A stretch of 64,000 nt of DNA from Allomyces macrogynus ATCC 38327 (lineage: Eukaryota; Blastocladiomycota; Blastocladiomycetes; Blastocladiales; Blastocladiaceae), in the NCBI GenBank assembly GCA_000151295.1, contig GG745329.1, positions 403,795-467,794 of the forward strand, read 5' to 3'. A program made the position numbers and the translations under genes. The notes beneath the pieces were generated by a model, which saw nothing but the letters and a program-made list of their open reading frames with translations, ran no database searches and was not told where the DNA came from. Below, one piece after another: positions 55,622-64,000 of the stretch; positions within the stretch are counted from its first letter, which is position 1; the number at the start of each line of letters is the position of its first letter.

Positions 55622-56251
55622 TTACTTGACGGTCCACTCGGCCTCGCACACGGCCAACAGCTCGCCTTGCAAGTTGGTCAACTCGGTCTTGACCGTGACG
55701 GCGCCCGGCTCGCCCAACTCGAGCCACGCGACCGTTTCTGGCGGGATCAGACACTCAGCAAAGACCATGCCGCGCGCCTTCTTGTGGTAGGACGCCGAGA
55801 GCTTGGTGACAATGGCGCGACGACCGAGCTGTTGCGTGCGCGAGAGCAAGGCCAGGCCCGACGCGAGCTCGCCAATGTTGAGCAGGGCCAGCGCGTGGAC
55901 CGATCCAAACGGGTTGCGCAGGCGCCAGCGGTCCTCGAGCTCGATATGGCACCGACCCAGGTCGAATTGGGTGACGCGCGGGCAGGCCGAGGCTGGGGAT
56001 GGTTGCGAGCAGGTGTAAGCTGGCCATGATCTTGGAGTGCTGGTCGATGAAATTGGATCAGAAGGGACGCGACGCTTCGGAAAGGTACCCGAGTAAGGTG
56101 CGGCGTAGCGAATGAAGGCCGAGAAGAGCGTGGGCCCGAGGAACGGGACGCGGTGGCATTGGCGGTAGAGCGTCAGGAAATCCAGACGCTGCGCGGCAGC
56201 GGTCAGGTTGCGCAGCGCGGCAGGCAGTGCTGAGGTCGCCGGCGTCGCCAT
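55622..56251 (-). CDS. DUF4442 hot-dog-fold protein (thioesterase-like)
   Basis: DUF4442 proteins have the hot-dog fold of acyl-CoA thioesterases; substrates are unknown. The start MATPATSALPAALRNLTAAA leads to FLTLYRQCHRVPFLGPTLFS and FIRYAAPYSG. An intron (about 55980-56090) precedes the core FDLGRCHIELEDRWRLRNPF, GSVHALALLNIGELASGLAL and YHKKARGMVFAECLIPPETV. The RNxxGSVHAxAxxNxxELxxGLA motif is the DUF4442 signature. Acceptor choice within the intron is uncertain because several CAG sites are available. Confidence 0.75.
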   Translation of the reverse strand: MATPATSALPAALRNLTAAAQRLDFLTLYRQCHRVPFLGPTLFSAFIRYAAPYSGTFPKRRVPSDPISSTSTPRSWPAYTCSQPSPASACPRVTQFDLGRCHIELEDRWRLRNPFGSVHALALLNIGELASGLALLSRTQQLGRRAIVTKLSASYHKKARGMVFAECLIPPETVAWLELGEPGAVTVKTELTNLQGELLAVCEAEWTVK

Positions 56252-56296
56252 GGTAGTGGTGCTTTCGGTCCTGGCCGCGCTTCGGGCAGTCGCAGC

Positions 56297-56331
<35 letters not shown>

Positions 56332-56660
56332 GACGATGGTCTCGGTGATGGACGAGAGGAGAAATCTACGTCGCTGTCCGCCACGGTTCGCCACGGTTCG
56401 CCACGGCCACGGTCGCGGGTTGCCGGCCGACGGGGCCGTGGTGGCATCATTTTTGATCTTTGGTCGCGCAAAGGGGCGCGGCGCGGTCGCGTGGTGGCAC
56501 GTGGGCGCGCTCCAAGAGGGTTCACCGCGCCGTTCGTCGTTTCTTGTCTTCCAAAGCTCGCCGCGAGGACCACATCTCCATCTCCGCGCCACGACCATCA
56601 CGACCACCACCTCCTCCTCCTGCAACCAGCACCAGAACCAGCGACCAGCACGCCGCCGCC
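56252..56660. other. Divergent promoter region DUF4442 / LRR gene
   Basis: This is a 409-bp spacer with a (CAG)10 run at 56299-56328 (plus strand) close to the DUF4442 start, and a triple CCACGGTTCG-type repeat near 56380-56402. No gene is seen. Confidence 0.5.
56299..56328 (+). repeat. (CAG)10 tract in non-coding spacer
   Basis: Ten perfect CAG units lie about 50-80 bp upstream of the DUF4442 start, where the transcript would carry CUG repeats. Unlike the other CAG tracts here, it is not in a supported coding frame. Confidence 0.85.
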
Positions 56661-59600
56661 ATGGAGGTTGACGGCGACGAATTCATCATCGCGCTTGGGT
56701 CCTTCCTGGCCAAGAACGCGCGCCGCTTCTCGGCGCCCGCCGGCAGCAGCCAGACGCCCTCGCTGCTCGCGCCGCGCGAGCCCTCGATTGTCTCAACCGC
56801 TACCGCGCGGTCCTCGGCCACGCACCGCGCCTCGTCGATCGCGCGCCGCGCACCCTCGGCCATCGCCTCGCTCTTCAGCTTCGCATGGGCTCCCGCGCGC
56901 CGCGCACGCCGCGACTCGGGCACGACCACGCTCTCGCAGGCCCTGCCGCCCGTACCGCAGGTGCCCGCCGCCTTCTTATCGCAACAAGGGCAGCAGCAGC
57001 AAGGGCAGGGGCAGCATGCGCCAGGCAGTGTCTCCACGACGGCCACGGGGCCCGTACCCACCAAGTTCTCGCTCGACCTCGCCCACCTTGCCTTTCTCGA
57101 GGCACGGTTCCGCACGTCGCCCGCCGTGCGCGCCTACATTGGCCTGCCGCCGTTGCCAGCCGGCACCGACAACCGGTCCAGCGCGCCACCATCGCCTGCC
57201 GTCGGTGCCGCTTCAACGCCTGCACCAACCGCCTCGTCATCATCATGGATGGGCGGATGGATGGGCGGCCGCGACACGCGTCGTAATGGCAGCAGTGCGG
57301 ACGCTAAGTCGGCGTCCGCAGCGGCCACGGCCGCTGCGGCCGACCAGCACCTTCTGCACATTTTCCAATTTCTCGAGAACCTGCGCACGTTGCGTGTCGC
57401 GCCGCTCGCGCAGCGCAAGATTCGTGGGTGGAACATGCCGCCCGAAGGCACGCCGATCCGACCCAGCTGTCTCGTCAACACGACGCATCTCGAGCTCAAG
57501 GGCGTGCCAACCACGGCACTCGATTTGGCCGACTTGCACGCGCAAATCTCGGTCTTGGCCGTACACGCGGCTCTGGATGCGCTCGACCAGGCGCTCTACT
57601 GGCCGTCGTGGACAAGTTTGGCGACGCTGAATCTCGCCCATAACGCGCTCAAGGACCTTGACGCGCAAGTGCTCGCGCGCGCACTCAACTTGACGCACTT
57701 GATCCTCCACCACAACTTGCTCGAGCGTGTGCCGCCCATCCACGTCCTGCCGCATCTCGCGCACCTCGACCTGAGTTACAACCAGATTGCCGTGGTGGCT
57801 GCTGCCGGTCAGCAAGAAGGAAACCACGATGCGTGCAAGGCCGAGACCGATGCGGTTTCACGCACCCCAGCGGTGCTGCACGAAACGCTCCAGGAGCTCA
57901 ACCTCGCTCACAACGCGCTCGAAGGCGCGCAGGACGTGCAGGACCAGTTCCCAGCGCTCGTCAAGCTGAATATCGCCAATAATCATCTGGCTTCCATTCC
58001 ACCCTTCCACCGACTCGCGCAGCTTGGCGACCTGCGCGTGCTCGGCAACCCCTTTGCTGATTTACCCGAGTACCGCATCGCCGTCTTCCGCCACCTCGCG
58101 CGCGTCGACCTCGTCATGCTCGACGGATCTACCATCACGCCCGACGAGCGGCAAATGCTCGGCGGCAACATCGATGCGGCCGCTGTGGCCGTCGCCGCCA
58201 TTTCCGTCAACCGCGACCTTGCCACGCCGAGCCCCAACCTCGACGACGTCCAACCGATTGCCGCACTCCCGACGCGGCGCTCGGGCGCGTCGACGTCGGC
58301 CGCCAAACGCCGGCACCGGCTCTCGTACCTCGGCGCGGTCCCGCTCAACCCGGAACCGCTCGTCATTCACCACCGCGTCTCGGAACCGGTCATGCTGCAT
58401 CCAGCCTCGGCCGCGACTGTGTCGCCACGCCCGCCGTCTAGACCGGTATCGACGATTTCCACGGCGTCAGAACCGCCAGCGATCCCGCCACGGCCGCGTC
58501 GCACGACCGATCTCGATCCGGTGCTGGCGGGCGAGAATTTCCGTCAGCGCGTTGAGTCGCTCAAGCGGCAGAACGCCGACTGGATGCGCGTGCTCGTCAA
58601 GGAGGAGTTGCGTGGGGATAGGCGATCCGGGAATAGCGGTGGGAGCGGCACGATTCCGGCGTTGCCGCCGGCCACGGCGACACCCGATGCGAAAACGCGG
58701 CACCGGAAGAACTCGAGTCTTGCGTCGTCTCTAACGGCCAGTGGCGCCACCGCGCCCGCGGCCGATGGCGGGAACGAGAAGGATGGTAGCAGTCGTCCGC
58801 CGTTGCCACCACGCGTGCCGCTCGCCAAGACGAGCAAGGAGACGACCGGCTCGTTCTACACCCCGTCGACGACCGACTCGTCGTCGGTCGCGTCCGACGT
58901 AGCCAGTTCGATCCCGGACGACCTGCATGCCGGCGGCGTCCCGTCGCCTGCACCGCCCAACCCGCAACCCGCACCGGCCGGTACCCCCACCACCACGCAC
59001 CGGCCGGCCACGGTCGCATCGCACCCGTCGAGCCACGGCGCTACCGGCAGCAACCCGACCGTGCCGTCGATGACCACATATCCTGTGCGCCCGTTTCACG
59101 TTGAGCTTGCTACGCACACGAAGCCCGTCTCCTGGTCGGCTGCGGTCAAGGGCACCTCCAAGCTGCACTTTGAGCGGCGCGTGCTCGCGCCGACCCTGCA
59201 CGACCTGCCGCACCTGTCGGACCTGATCCGCGCCGAAGTGTGCACGGCGCGACCCACCGACCTCGATGCGGCTTTGCCCGCACCCGTGCGCGCGCAGCTC
59301 ACCGTCAAGACGGCGCGCACCGCGCCCGCGACGTACATGACGGTCCGGCTCCTGCGCGACCCGGCCGACGACGACGCCGACACTTACCGCGGTGCCGCAG
59401 ACGCGCTGCGCGCGGCCCTTGCGCGGCAGGTGCGGCTCAACTTGCACAACGCGCACTACGACGCGGTGTGCGCCAAGGCGACGTGTCTCCTGTGCAAGGT
59501 CGCGGGGTACGTCCCGGACCCGGGGATGGTCGTGGCGCCCGAGAACACCGCCGCCGCCGGGCACGTGCCACCGCTGCCGCCGGTACCGCTGGACGTTGCC

Positions 59601-59885
59601 GCACACGACGACTCGGCGATTGATACCGCCTCGGCCGCGTCGTCGCGGCGGTCCGGGACCAGTTCGGCGTCGTCGCCCGGCGCAGCGGCAGGGTCGTGGA
59701 TCGCGCGTGGCGCTGCGAGGGTCGCGGTGCCGGACGTGGAAGTGTTCGATATGCGGCAGGGCCAGTTTTTCGCGACCGCGGGGACCAAGCGGCAGCCAAA
59801 GTGCGCCAAGTGCGGGATGATTGTGGCCGTGTCGTATGGGCCGCTGCCGCCGGCGCTCGCGCCGGCGGGTGGGAGCGCGACGTGA
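56661..59885 (+). CDS. LRR protein related to STK11IP (LKB1-interacting protein)
   Basis: This is a 1074-residue frame without introns. After MEVDGDEFIIALGSFLAKNA and a Ser/Ala-rich region, residues about 240-520 form leucine-rich repeats. They include HLLHIFQFLENLRTLRVAPL, TTHLELKGVPTTALDLADLH, SLATLNLAHNALKDLDAQVL, HLAHLDLSYNQIAVV and LQELNLAHNALEGAQ. The block closes with LRVLGNPFADLPEYRIAVFR. This order, with the LELKGVP cap before the repeats, resembles STK11IP of animals (about 1100 residues) and fungal relatives. The C-terminal third is Pro/Ser/Thr-rich and includes two Cys clusters, CAKATCLLC (about 59470) and CAKCG (about 59810), which may form a zinc site. Function in fungi is unknown to me. 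Confidence 0.6.
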   Translation: MEVDGDEFIIALGSFLAKNARRFSAPAGSSQTPSLLAPREPSIVSTATARSSATHRASSIARRAPSAIASLFSFAWAPARRARRDSGTTTLSQALPPVPQVPAAFLSQQGQQQQGQGQHAPGSVSTTATGPVPTKFSLDLAHLAFLEARFRTSPAVRAYIGLPPLPAGTDNRSSAPPSPAVGAASTPAPTASSSSWMGGWMGGRDTRRNGSSADAKSASAAATAAAADQHLLHIFQFLENLRTLRVAPLAQRKIRGWNMPPEGTPIRPSCLVNTTHLELKGVPTTALDLADLHAQISVLAVHAALDALDQALYWPSWTSLATLNLAHNALKDLDAQVLARALNLTHLILHHNLLERVPPIHVLPHLAHLDLSYNQIAVVAAAGQQEGNHDACKAETDAVSRTPAVLHETLQELNLAHNALEGAQDVQDQFPALVKLNIANNHLASIPPFHRLAQLGDLRVLGNPFADLPEYRIAVFRHLARVDLVMLDGSTITPDERQMLGGNIDAAAVAVAAISVNRDLATPSPNLDDVQPIAALPTRRSGASTSAAKRRHRLSYLGAVPLNPEPLVIHHRVSEPVMLHPASAATVSPRPPSRPVSTISTASEPPAIPPRPRRTTDLDPVLAGENFRQRVESLKRQNADWMRVLVKEELRGDRRSGNSGGSGTIPALPPATATPDAKTRHRKNSSLASSLTASGATAPAADGGNEKDGSSRPPLPPRVPLAKTSKETTGSFYTPSTTDSSSVASDVASSIPDDLHAGGVPSPAPPNPQPAPAGTPTTTHRPATVASHPSSHGATGSNPTVPSMTTYPVRPFHVELATHTKPVSWSAAVKGTSKLHFERRVLAPTLHDLPHLSDLIRAEVCTARPTDLDAALPAPVRAQLTVKTARTAPATYMTVRLLRDPADDDADTYRGAADALRAALARQVRLNLHNAHYDAVCAKATCLLCKVAGYVPDPGMVVAPENTAAAGHVPPLPPVPLDVAAHDDSAIDTASAASSRRSGTSSASSPGAAAGSWIARGAARVAVPDVEVFDMRQGQFFATAGTKRQPKCAKCGMIVAVSYGPLPPALAPAGGSAT

Positions 59886-60308
59886 AGAGAGGGAGTTGGT
59901 TTGTGTTATGGGGTTTTGACATCGAATAATACCAAATTGTTGGCGCGGCCGGCCGTCGGCCGTGCCGTTGTGCTGCTGAAACGGATGGGTGCAAAGGTAA
60001 AGCGTGATGACAAGACAAACGACGACGCGGAGTCGAGATGCACGTCATTGACGCTCTCCACCGTGCCGTTTGCCAAGACTGGTCAGCTCCCGTCCTCGCC
60101 ATGGCCGCATCCGCGTCCAGGAGTCATCGACCCACCACGTTAGCTCTCATCTGGCACGTCGCGCGTACTCACCGATGGGCGCGCCCGACCCTCCCGTGTC
60201 CACCCCGCTGCTCAGGATCGCTGCTTTCCCCGTCTCAAAACCGCCACGCAACCCGACGCAGTGCCAAAACCGGATTTTGTGTCACCATAATATTGAAAGG
60301 GAGGGTAA
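59886..60308. other. Convergent 3' intergenic region
   Basis: It separates the LRR and NAA10 stops; no gene is seen. Confidence 0.5.
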
Positions 60309-61201
60309 TCAAACGACGACGGGCTTGAAGTTGGCGGGCCGTGCCGATGGGTCGAAGAAGAGCTTCATCGAGTAGGCGTCTTCGCCGTCGGCGTAGTACT
60401 TCTTTTCGATTTCCATGATTCTGCAGGTGGAGTACGCCGGTCAGTCCCAGCGGGCGAGGTGCACAGCCTCTCAACGGGTGGAGAAAGGATAGCAACGCAC
60501 TCGTAATGCAGCGTGTCCTTGTAGAGATGCAGCGCGGCCTTGTTCGAGACGCGCACGTGCAGTGAAACGTACTTGGCCTGGAAGACTTCGTGCATAGCCC
60601 TCTCTGTGCACCAAACGTTGGCGGCGGGGTCAGCGTGGAGATCGACACCCGAAACGCTGGCGCGCTCAAATCGAACGTACGGGACTGAGCCATGAGCTTT
60701 TCGGCGAGCCCGAGGCGGCGGTACTTGCGCATGACCGAGACCGACGTGATGTGGCCGTGCAACGGCTCCTTTTCCTGCTCCTCCTCGCTGTTCAAGGTGG
60801 CCAGTCGGTGAGCGACGCGAGAGGGAGTGTGATCGCGTGCGTGAACTGCAAGGGCGACGGGCCAAAGAGGGATACTTACAGCTTGGCCAAGACGTAGCCG
60901 ACGATGCGGCCCTTGTGGTCCTCGGCAACGTAGGTGAGTTGTGGCCAGGACAGCGCGTGGTAGAGGTCTGGCGGAGATTCAAGTCGAGTTTGGTGAGCGC
61001 GCGCAGGAGCTCAGGTACGACGAGCCAGCAGCGTAGCAGCAACAGTCATTGAGAGCCAGAGCGGCGGTACAGACAGTACTTCATTTGATAGTTTTCGGGC
61101 AGGTTGGTGAGGTTGCAGTGCTGAATGGACAGCAAGTCGTCGATCTGATCAGGCGTGATCCAGGGATCACATCGCAACGGCGCCGTGCGCACGGTCAGCA
61201 T
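60309..61201 (-). CDS. NAA10: NAA10/ARD1, catalytic subunit of N-terminal acetyltransferase A
   Basis: With Naa15, Naa10 acetylates N-termini of nascent proteins on the ribosome. The start [14 protein letters not shown] is followed by [20 protein letters not shown] then KYCLY, the conserved N-terminal region. Next come [20 protein letters not shown] then VLAKL. The acetyl-CoA site is in [20 protein letters not shown] then LAEKLMAQS, with RRLGLA matching RxxGxA. Then [20 protein letters not shown] with [10 protein letters not shown], and the end is [20 protein letters not shown] to the stop at 60309. The long acidic tail of animal Naa10 is missing. There are at least four introns, near 61050, 60870, 60680 and 60500-60420. 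Confidence 0.9.
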
Positions 61202-61518
61202 CGTGTTCTGGTAAACAGTGACTGGCTTGTCTTGCTCGGGATCATGGTCCAGCAAGTGCGTTGTGCTTGCAGCGACTGAGTGCTATACGGCTTGTGGTGC
61301 ACGGCTGGACCTCGGATCACTTGGCCGGCGGGTCGGGTTACTGGGTGGAGATTGATGGCACCGTTGCATTGCGGATGTTCATGGCGAGTTGGGTCGTGGC
61401 TCGTGAGCAGGATCAAGGTCAATGAAGCTTGGGTTGACGCTGGAGTGATCAGCGCGATTGAGCGAGCGGTGGGTCGCGGTGGGTCGCGGTGGAGAGCGGC
61501 GCGTGACTCGAGAGAGTT
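61202..61518. other. Divergent spacer upstream of NAA10
   Basis: It holds the likely NAA10 promoter. A GGTGGGTCGC duplication lies near 61467-61490. No gene is seen. Confidence 0.4.
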
Positions 61519-62166
61519 GTGACGCGAAGATGCTGCCCTAAGGTGATCGAACTCGATGCCAAAAGTTGCAGCCGCTGTGTCTCGCAACCCGCCATCCCGG
61601 CATCGGCGTTCGCGCCGACCCCGGGCGTCCCGACGCTCGCAGCCGCGCGCGACCTTTTGCGCGCCATGGCGCGGCTCGAGACGGTCGCTGCGACCGCTCC
61701 CGGATTCCTGGAACATGCGCAAGTCTCTCACCCCGCGGGGATCCGACACGACTTTGCCGCGCTCGTCGACGCGGAAGTGGACGGCGCCAAGTATGACGAC
61801 GCGCTTGCGCACGTCCCCGCGTCCCGCATCTGGCGGCACGTGCAGGATTTGCTCGCGCAGCACGAGACCCTGATGGCGCGTGTCGGGAAGCAGGCGCGTG
61901 AGTGGCGGGCGGCCAAGGGGACGTCGGTCGCGGACACACAGCAGCGCGGTCGTGGCGGGGTTTGTGGCGGCCGCGAGGGCGCGCGCATACGAGGCAGCCG
62001 CACGCGTGTTGGCGGGGGTGACCGTGCAGCCGGTGGTCGGGATGGAGAATGCGGTCATGGTGCTTCCGGGGGACGTGGATGCGGCCGAGTTGGAGGTAGA
62101 GAAGAGGGGAACGCAGGCGAGTGGGTTGTTGGCGGGCGCGACAGGCACGGGCGCGCGGCGGCGTTA
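61519..62166 (+). CDS. Unknown Ala-rich helical protein, uncertain frame
   Basis: No family is recognised and the gene itself is uncertain. A helical stretch reads LAAARDLLRAMARLETVAAT, then HDFAALVDAEVDGAKYDDAL and RIWRHVQDLLAQHETLMARV. After a one-base frame change or an intron near 61930-61950 the region continues VVAGFVAAARARAYEAAARV and VVGMENAVMVLPGDVDAAEL, ending GTGARRR at 62166. The start at 61519 is only the first available ATG-type position. The amphipathic pattern is better than in the overlapping minus-strand frames, which is the main reason to list it. Confidence 0.3.
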
Positions 62167-62167
62167 G

Positions 62168-62526
62168 CGAGTGGAGGCTGGGTGGAGAAACAAGGCCGAT
62201 CGACAAGAAGTCTTGGGGGTGAGGATAGGAGGGATGTGGAGCTGCAACCGCCGTCGCTTGTAGGTATACGCGGACGTCGGTTGTCGTTTGTTGTTCGTCT
62301 AGTGATAGGTACAGGATCCCCTCCAAGAAGAATACTGAATGCATTTACATCGTGCAAAGCTCAGGTCGCAAGCCGAGAGAGAGGTGATGGGAACGGAAGA
62401 CAAGTTGGCGAAAATCGATGAAGACCGAGTCCTGCAGCAGTACACACGGGTCAAGAGGCCGGCAACAGCAGCACGGCAAAGCGAGAGGGATAAGGAACAA
62501 TGAGGGGACTACGATCAACGCCGCCA
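62168..62526. other. Intergenic region before BEM1 stop
   Basis: It lies between the uncertain plus-strand frame and the BEM1-like stop. No gene is seen. Confidence 0.45.
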
Positions 62527-64000
62527 TCACTGCACGTAGATGAGCATCCGGCCGCCCGCGACTTTCACTGCGTCGGCCAGTGCCGCTTCACCATCAAGCT
62601 CGACCCACTCGCCGGCCTCGTGCGCGGCACTCGCCGCACTGCCCGCGTGCAGTGCGTCGGCCGCTTGCTTGCGCCACATGAGCCGCCCGATCCGCGCCAT
62701 ATCCCCCGAGTACAGCTTGTCGGCGATCTTGGCGATGAGCGCGATGAACGTCGACGTCGCGGGATTACACCGGATCGCAACCACGTCGGCGCCCGCAACG
62801 ATCTTGATTTTCAGCGCGAGCGACGGTGGGGTTGCCGTAGCCGCCGTGTCGGTGACGGCGGCAGCGAGGGCGGCCGCGTCAGCGTGCTCGGCCGACGTCG
62901 GGCGCGACTTGATCAGCAGTGGGTCGTGTCCCGACGACGTTGGCCGCGAAGTTGGTCCCGGCGCGTCCATGATCGCGTCGCGCGACGCCCTTGGCGTAAT
63001 CCCCACCATGGTCGGATCCACGGGTATGCTCGGGCGACGTAGCTTATCCCCCGCATGCGGGCGGAAAAAGTGCGCAACGGCGGGTACCGAGAGCAACCGA
63101 TCGGCGGCCGGGTGCGCAATCAGGGATGCGAGAAACGCCTCGAGGTCCGGCCGCCGCTCGCGCGTGTAGGTCTCGGACGCGGCATCATCACGCGCGTCGA
63201 GGACAACGTCGGTTCCCGGGACAGGCGGCAGTCGTTCCGCGCGAGTCCAGGCATCGACGACGTACGCAACGTCGCGCACTTCGTTAGCGTGCCGGTAGAG
63301 CACCGCACGTGCGCCGTCAGCGCGGTGCGTGTGGACCGCGTACCAATAGTCGTCGGGCTCGGCGCGGTACTCGTAGGCAGGAATTGTCACGGCAACGAGC
63401 CGCGCGTCCGACGGGGATTGCGGGCCCGGCAGCGGGTTTGCACTGGCCGGCGGAAATCGCGCGAGCATCAAGGGTGGACCGGGCACGGCGAACCGTGCGG
63501 TCGCCGCGATCCCCGAGTTGAGACTTGCTGCAGACCCTGCCGACTGGTACGACAAGGGCTTGTTGTGCGGCTGGATCCGCGGGGGTCCACCCACCGCCTG
63601 GATCCCGTGAGGGTTCGGGTCTGAGTGTCGCGTGGCGGGCATGGCGGGCGGGGCCGAGTGCCGTGCCTTCCATGCGCGCAGCGTCGGCAGCCTCCCACGC
63701 GCGAGAATGTCGGCATGGACGTCGCGGATCGGGTGCTGCGTGGTCGGGTCGCGCACGGCCAGGTAGGAAAAGGGGATCAGGGCGGGGGCGCCGGGTTTGC
63801 CGACGAATTGCGCGACGGCCCAGTGCTCGCCCGAGTGTGCGCGGACGTGCGCACGGCGCTGACGGGGCGAGCGAGCAGTTCGTCAGACTGTTCGGGGTCG
63901 AATGCACGAGGTCCGTGCGTGGACTCCCCCGGAACGACTGGGGCGCGGCATGGTCACCGACGTTGAGGACAACGTCGGTTCCCGTGACGGGGGGCGAGAC
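62527..64000 (-). CDS. BEM1: BEM1/Scd2-like polarity scaffold, C-terminal part (partial)
   Basis: Bem1 links Cdc42, its GEF Cdc24 and PAK kinases at sites of polarised growth. The window holds, in order, the second SH3 domain (about 63750-63920), a PX domain and a C-terminal PB1 domain. The SH3 contains SDELLARPVSAV, EHWAVAQFVGKPGAPALIPF and then SYLAVRD. The PX domain (about 63400-63060) has VTIPAYEYRAEPDDYWYAVH, the PPVPGT proline motif and RRPDLEAFLASLIAH. The PB1 domain (62800-62530) has LKIKIVAGADVVAIRCNP, WVELDGEAALADAVKVAG and the stop at 62527. A one-base frame change is needed inside the SH3 region near 63835. The 5' part, including the first SH3, lies beyond the window. Confidence 0.75.

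Noticed and set aside
1..64000. CRISPR arrays, insertion sequences, integrases or prophage-like genes
   Set aside because: No repeat-spacer pattern, transposase motif or terminal inverted repeats were seen; introns and gene content are eukaryotic.

Overview
This is a GC-rich nuclear fragment from a fungus. Coding strands carry many short GT-AG introns, mostly 60-95 nt. The recognisable genes are fungal housekeeping genes: PCNA, SEC14, VCX1, ERV2, HEM14, BEM1, GPI2 and MEI2-like. The window also has a WDR83OS/PAT10 (Asterix) gene, a PPR-free set of mitochondrial ribosomal protein genes, and an STK11IP-like LRR protein. That mix, the high GC and the CAG-rich proteins would suit an early-diverging, zoosporic-type fungus such as Blastocladiomycota or Chytridiomycota. 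The placement is an inference and was not tested. There are two runs of N (16520-16619 and 33276-33442).

Layout, left to right. 1-13.5 kb: 3' end of a PRELI/MSF1 gene (+), PAT10 (-), RIC1 (+), ribosomal protein uL13 (-), a NUP35-like RRM protein (+), mitochondrial mL44 (-), GPI2/PIG-C (+) and ribosomal protein eS21 (-). 14-21.5 kb: a broken eEF1A-like copy (+), a GATA zinc-finger protein across a gap (-) and a GRDP/DUF1399-type protein (-). 22-31.8 kb: PCNA (+), ERV2 (-), SEC14 (-), a class I photolyase with a broken N-terminal half (-), an unknown membrane protein (-) and YOP1/REEP (+). 32-44.5 kb: an acidic disordered protein with SUMO-type motifs (+), a three-RRM MEI2-like protein (-), a 1.8 kb gene-free stretch and NOC4 (-). 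44.8-64 kb: an mL50-like mitoribosomal candidate (+), HEM14 (-), a GVP36-like BAR protein (+), an ICE2-like membrane protein (+), VCX1 (-), a DUF3605 protein (+), an unknown protein (-), a DUF4442 hot-dog protein (-), an STK11IP-like LRR protein (+), NAA10 (-), an unknown frame (+) and the C-terminal part of BEM1 (-).

Genes are packed head-to-head and tail-to-tail, with most intergenic spaces at 150-500 bp. Nothing looks like an operon, a secondary-metabolite cluster, a CRISPR array or a transposon. Several genes share themes, namely translation (uL13, eS21, mL44, NOC4, the eEF1A relic), ER and membrane traffic (PAT10, RIC1, GPI2, ERV2, SEC14, YOP1, ICE2, GVP36) and polarity (BEM1), but this looks like ordinary eukaryotic gene order.

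The most unusual items are these: a likely intron born from a 63-bp tandem duplication in the NUP35-like gene; a 14-bp hairpin with a G-U wobble inside the long first intron of uL13; an eEF1A-like relic broken by a 31-bp tandem duplication; a 17-nt exon in PCNA; an acidic protein with paired SUMO-acceptor and SUMO-binding motifs; and repeated single-base frame breaks in otherwise conserved genes, which could be assembly errors.
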